A stretch of DNA of 64,000 bases from Sedimenticola_A sp040506895 (GTDB lineage Bacteria; Pseudomonadota; Gammaproteobacteria; Chromatiales; Chromatiaceae), in assembly GCA_040506895.1 (NCBI GenBank), contig JBEVVY010000001.1:310001-374000 (forward strand). The letters are read 5' to 3'. A model generated the notes under the pieces. That model did no database searches. It was not told where the DNA came from and saw only the letters and a program-made list of their open reading frames with translations. Below, in pieces: positions 62,719 to 64,000 of this stretch; within the stretch, counting starts at the first letter, position 1, and every line of letters begins with the position of its first letter. Both the position numbers and the translations under genes were made by a program.

Positions 62719-63277
62719 GGTCTTCACCCCCGAGATATTGCTGCAGGAGTCGCCGGTAGTTTGCGACATGTTCATCGAGCGCATCGACGGACAGCTTGTG
62801 GGCACTGTGAATCACGAACGGCTGCTGGTACTCCATGCCGCAGTGGTAGGCTGTCTGTTCAAAGGGTCTGAGCATCTCCCTGACCGTGTAGCGGTCCTCG
62901 CCCTGGGGGCAATATGCCTGCTGGTTATGTCCCGTGGTTATGGCGTTCTGCAGCCCTTTTCCATGCAGGGCAGTACCGCCTGAGCCATAGGCAAAGCCGT
63001 ACTCCAGCACCTGGTCCTGCCACTGTTTGAGCAGTGCCGGTGCGCTGTACCAATAGATGGGATGCTGGAGTATTACCAGGTCAGCCTGCTTGAGCAGTTC
63101 CTGTTCACGGGAGATGTCGATATGAAAGTCCGGATAGTGTTCATAGAGATCATTGATCTGAATGCCATCCATGCCGGCGATCTCGTCAATGAGCCGCCTG
63201 TTCACGATCGACCTATGGGGGTAGGGGTGAACGAAAATGATCAGGATTGACGAATAGTGTCTGATGACTGCGCTCAC
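62711..63277 (-). CDS. KefG/KefF-like NAD(P)H oxidoreductase ancillary protein
   Basis: This flavodoxin-2-fold protein of about 188 residues has ILIIFVHPYPHRSIVNRRL at the N-terminal flavin-binding site, LVILQHPIYWYSAPALLKQW, and AYGSGGTALHGKGLQ. Proteins of this type bind KefB or KefC and activate the efflux channel. The start is taken as GTG 63277; a TTG at 63325 is in frame and would add 16 polar residues. Its stop overlaps the KefB-like start by eight bases, confirming the pair. Confidence 0.88.
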   Translation of the reverse strand: MSAVIRHYSSILIIFVHPYPHRSIVNRRLIDEIAGMDGIQINDLYEHYPDFHIDISREQELLKQADLVILQHPIYWYSAPALLKQWQDQVLEYGFAYGSGGTALHGKGLQNAITTGHNQQAYCPQGEDRYTVREMLRPFEQTAYHCGMEYQQPFVIHSAHKLSVDALDEHVANYRRLLQQYLGGEDHG

Positions 63278-63543
63278 TTGGGTACCAGGGCCGGTTGTTC
63301 TTTTCTTCGTATGATCTGTTTTCAAGGCCGCTATTGCAATGCCCCGGGACAGAACCTTTATCGACCTGGAGCACTCAGCGGTCCCTATACCACCCTGTAT
63401 GAGAGGAACTCCCGGTTAAGTCCCCCTGGATTCGATTGCCAGAACTATTTCCCTGAATTCATTGCGGTGAAATTTGACGTGCCACGAAAATAGCGATACA
63501 ATCGTTTAGTTCGGCTATTGGTATTATTTTTCGTGGAAGTATC

Positions 63544-63891
63544 ATGTCTTTTTCGGTAAAGGTTACAGGCTACTCAAAGAGTGACGGGACAGCCCTCGTG
63601 GAGATGGCGCCAGGCTGGTGGAATGCACTGGATCTGATCAAGGATGAGCGATTTTCGGAATCCCATCGCCGGGGTAACTGCCGGGACTTTGTTGCTGAAC
63701 TCAGCCCGGAAGAGGTGAGGGAGCTCCATGTCAGGTACAGGAAGGATGGCAGTACCATGCAAAAGCTGCTCTGCTTCAAATTGAGAAAACTCTCCCCTTC
63801 CTGCAAGAGACTGCACGATGCCCTGTTCAAACGGGCGGATAACTTCTCGCACTTCCATGTCAGCATTGCTGAATTCGAGTCCGGTCTTTAA
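63544..63891 (+). CDS. Hypothetical protein, 115 residues
   Basis: This small basic protein has no signal peptide or transmembrane segment. It has a Trp pair (APGWWNALDLIKDERF), a Lys/Arg-rich middle and a His-rich end (NFSHFHVSIAEFESG). I do not recognise a family. Sequence before the start (cgtggaagtatcATG) offers a GGAAG ribosome-binding site, and the frame has no internal stops. It is isolated, followed directly by the second REP-like element. Confidence 0.6.
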   Translation: MSFSVKVTGYSKSDGTALVEMAPGWWNALDLIKDERFSESHRRGNCRDFVAELSPEEVRELHVRYRKDGSTMQKLLCFKLRKLSPSCKRLHDALFKRADNFSHFHVSIAEFESGL

Positions 63892-63894
63892 CCG

Positions 63895-64000
63895 GTAGGG
63901 TGCAATAGCGAAGCGTATTGCACCGCATACGGGCAGGATGGTGGGTTACGCTGTCGCTAACCCACCCTACATAAGTGAAAAAGGGGCCATACGGCCCCTT
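63895..64000. repeat. REP-like double-hairpin element, copy 2 (inverted), with terminator hairpin
   Basis: This is copy 1 in reverse order and orientation. GTAGGGTGCAATAGCG with GCGTATTGCACC comes first, then GGTGGGTTACGC with GCTAACCCACC, ending CTAC at 63970, then AAGGGGCC (63981-63988) pairing with GGCCCCTT (63993-64000). The hairpin at the end corresponds to the terminator hairpin at 60801-60822. The window ends here, so the outer boundary is unknown. Confidence 0.85.

Noticed and set aside
63257..63493. Plus-strand 78-codon frame upstream of the small hypothetical gene
   Set aside because: It begins inside the KefG-like gene's upstream region, has no ribosome-binding site and no recognisable sequence.
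60910..63891. Composite transposon between the two inverted repeats
   Set aside because: The repeats carry no transposase and are short palindromic units; nothing shows that the enclosed genes moved as one element.

Overview
The window is a GC-rich chromosomal segment, densely packed with genes, from a gammaproteobacterial sulfur oxidiser. The clearest lifestyle marker is a pair of secreted, Gly/Tyr-rich sulfur-globule-type proteins (52.8-53.8 kb). A Wolinella-type fumarate reductase/succinate dehydrogenase, NorE/NorF-like and NosD-like respiratory accessory proteins, a SulP anion transporter and a candidate LCIB-type carbonic anhydrase fit an autotrophic, facultatively anaerobic, saline-habitat organism. 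A Chromatiales-like bacterium (Sedimenticola or Thiodiazotropha type) is my best guess; no rRNA is present to confirm it.

Layout. 0-9.6 kb: CNNM-type transporter, beta-CASP metallo-hydrolase overlapping a PPK2 kinase, a GAPDH of the ArsJ-associated subtype, an aldo/keto reductase, malate dehydrogenase, then NorE/NorF-like proteins and NosD. 9.9-12.8 kb: SulP permease and a convergent LCIB-like protein with a shared terminator between them. 13.1-19.0 kb: a complete sucrose module (sucrose-phosphate synthase, sucrose-phosphatase, fructokinase, amylosucrase), probably for osmoprotection. 19.0-22.7 kb: an AT-rich insert with one GGDEF/EAL protein. 22.7-26.2 kb: frdCAB. 26.3 kb: a glycine-zipper lipoprotein.

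26.9-42.6 kb is a large sensory block. It holds a three-receptor periplasmic sensor with no output domain, a hybrid histidine kinase, an HD-GYP response regulator, a NarL-type two-component pair, and a PhnD-like binding protein overlapping a GGDEF/EAL protein. The hybrid kinase and the HD-GYP regulator each carry one single-base frameshift in a six-base homopolymer. Two further receptor-type sensors follow at 47.4-50.0 kb and 56.2-57.8 kb. Together these genes link periplasmic ligand binding to phosphorelay and cyclic-di-GMP turnover.

42.7-52.7 kb carries DUF89, DUF1127, a LysR regulator, formate-THF ligase, TrmN6, dienelactone hydrolase, a DUF523/DUF1722 protein and NadE. 52.8-59.7 kb carries the sulfur globule genes, two thioredoxin-fold proteins, an unrecognised 387-residue protein, a solitary HicA-like protein and DUF3581. 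59.9-64 kb carries a Tim44-domain protein and a KefG/KefB-like potassium efflux pair. Two copies of a composite palindromic repeat lie in opposite orientation around the last block. No rRNA, tRNA, CRISPR array, transposase or prophage genes were seen.
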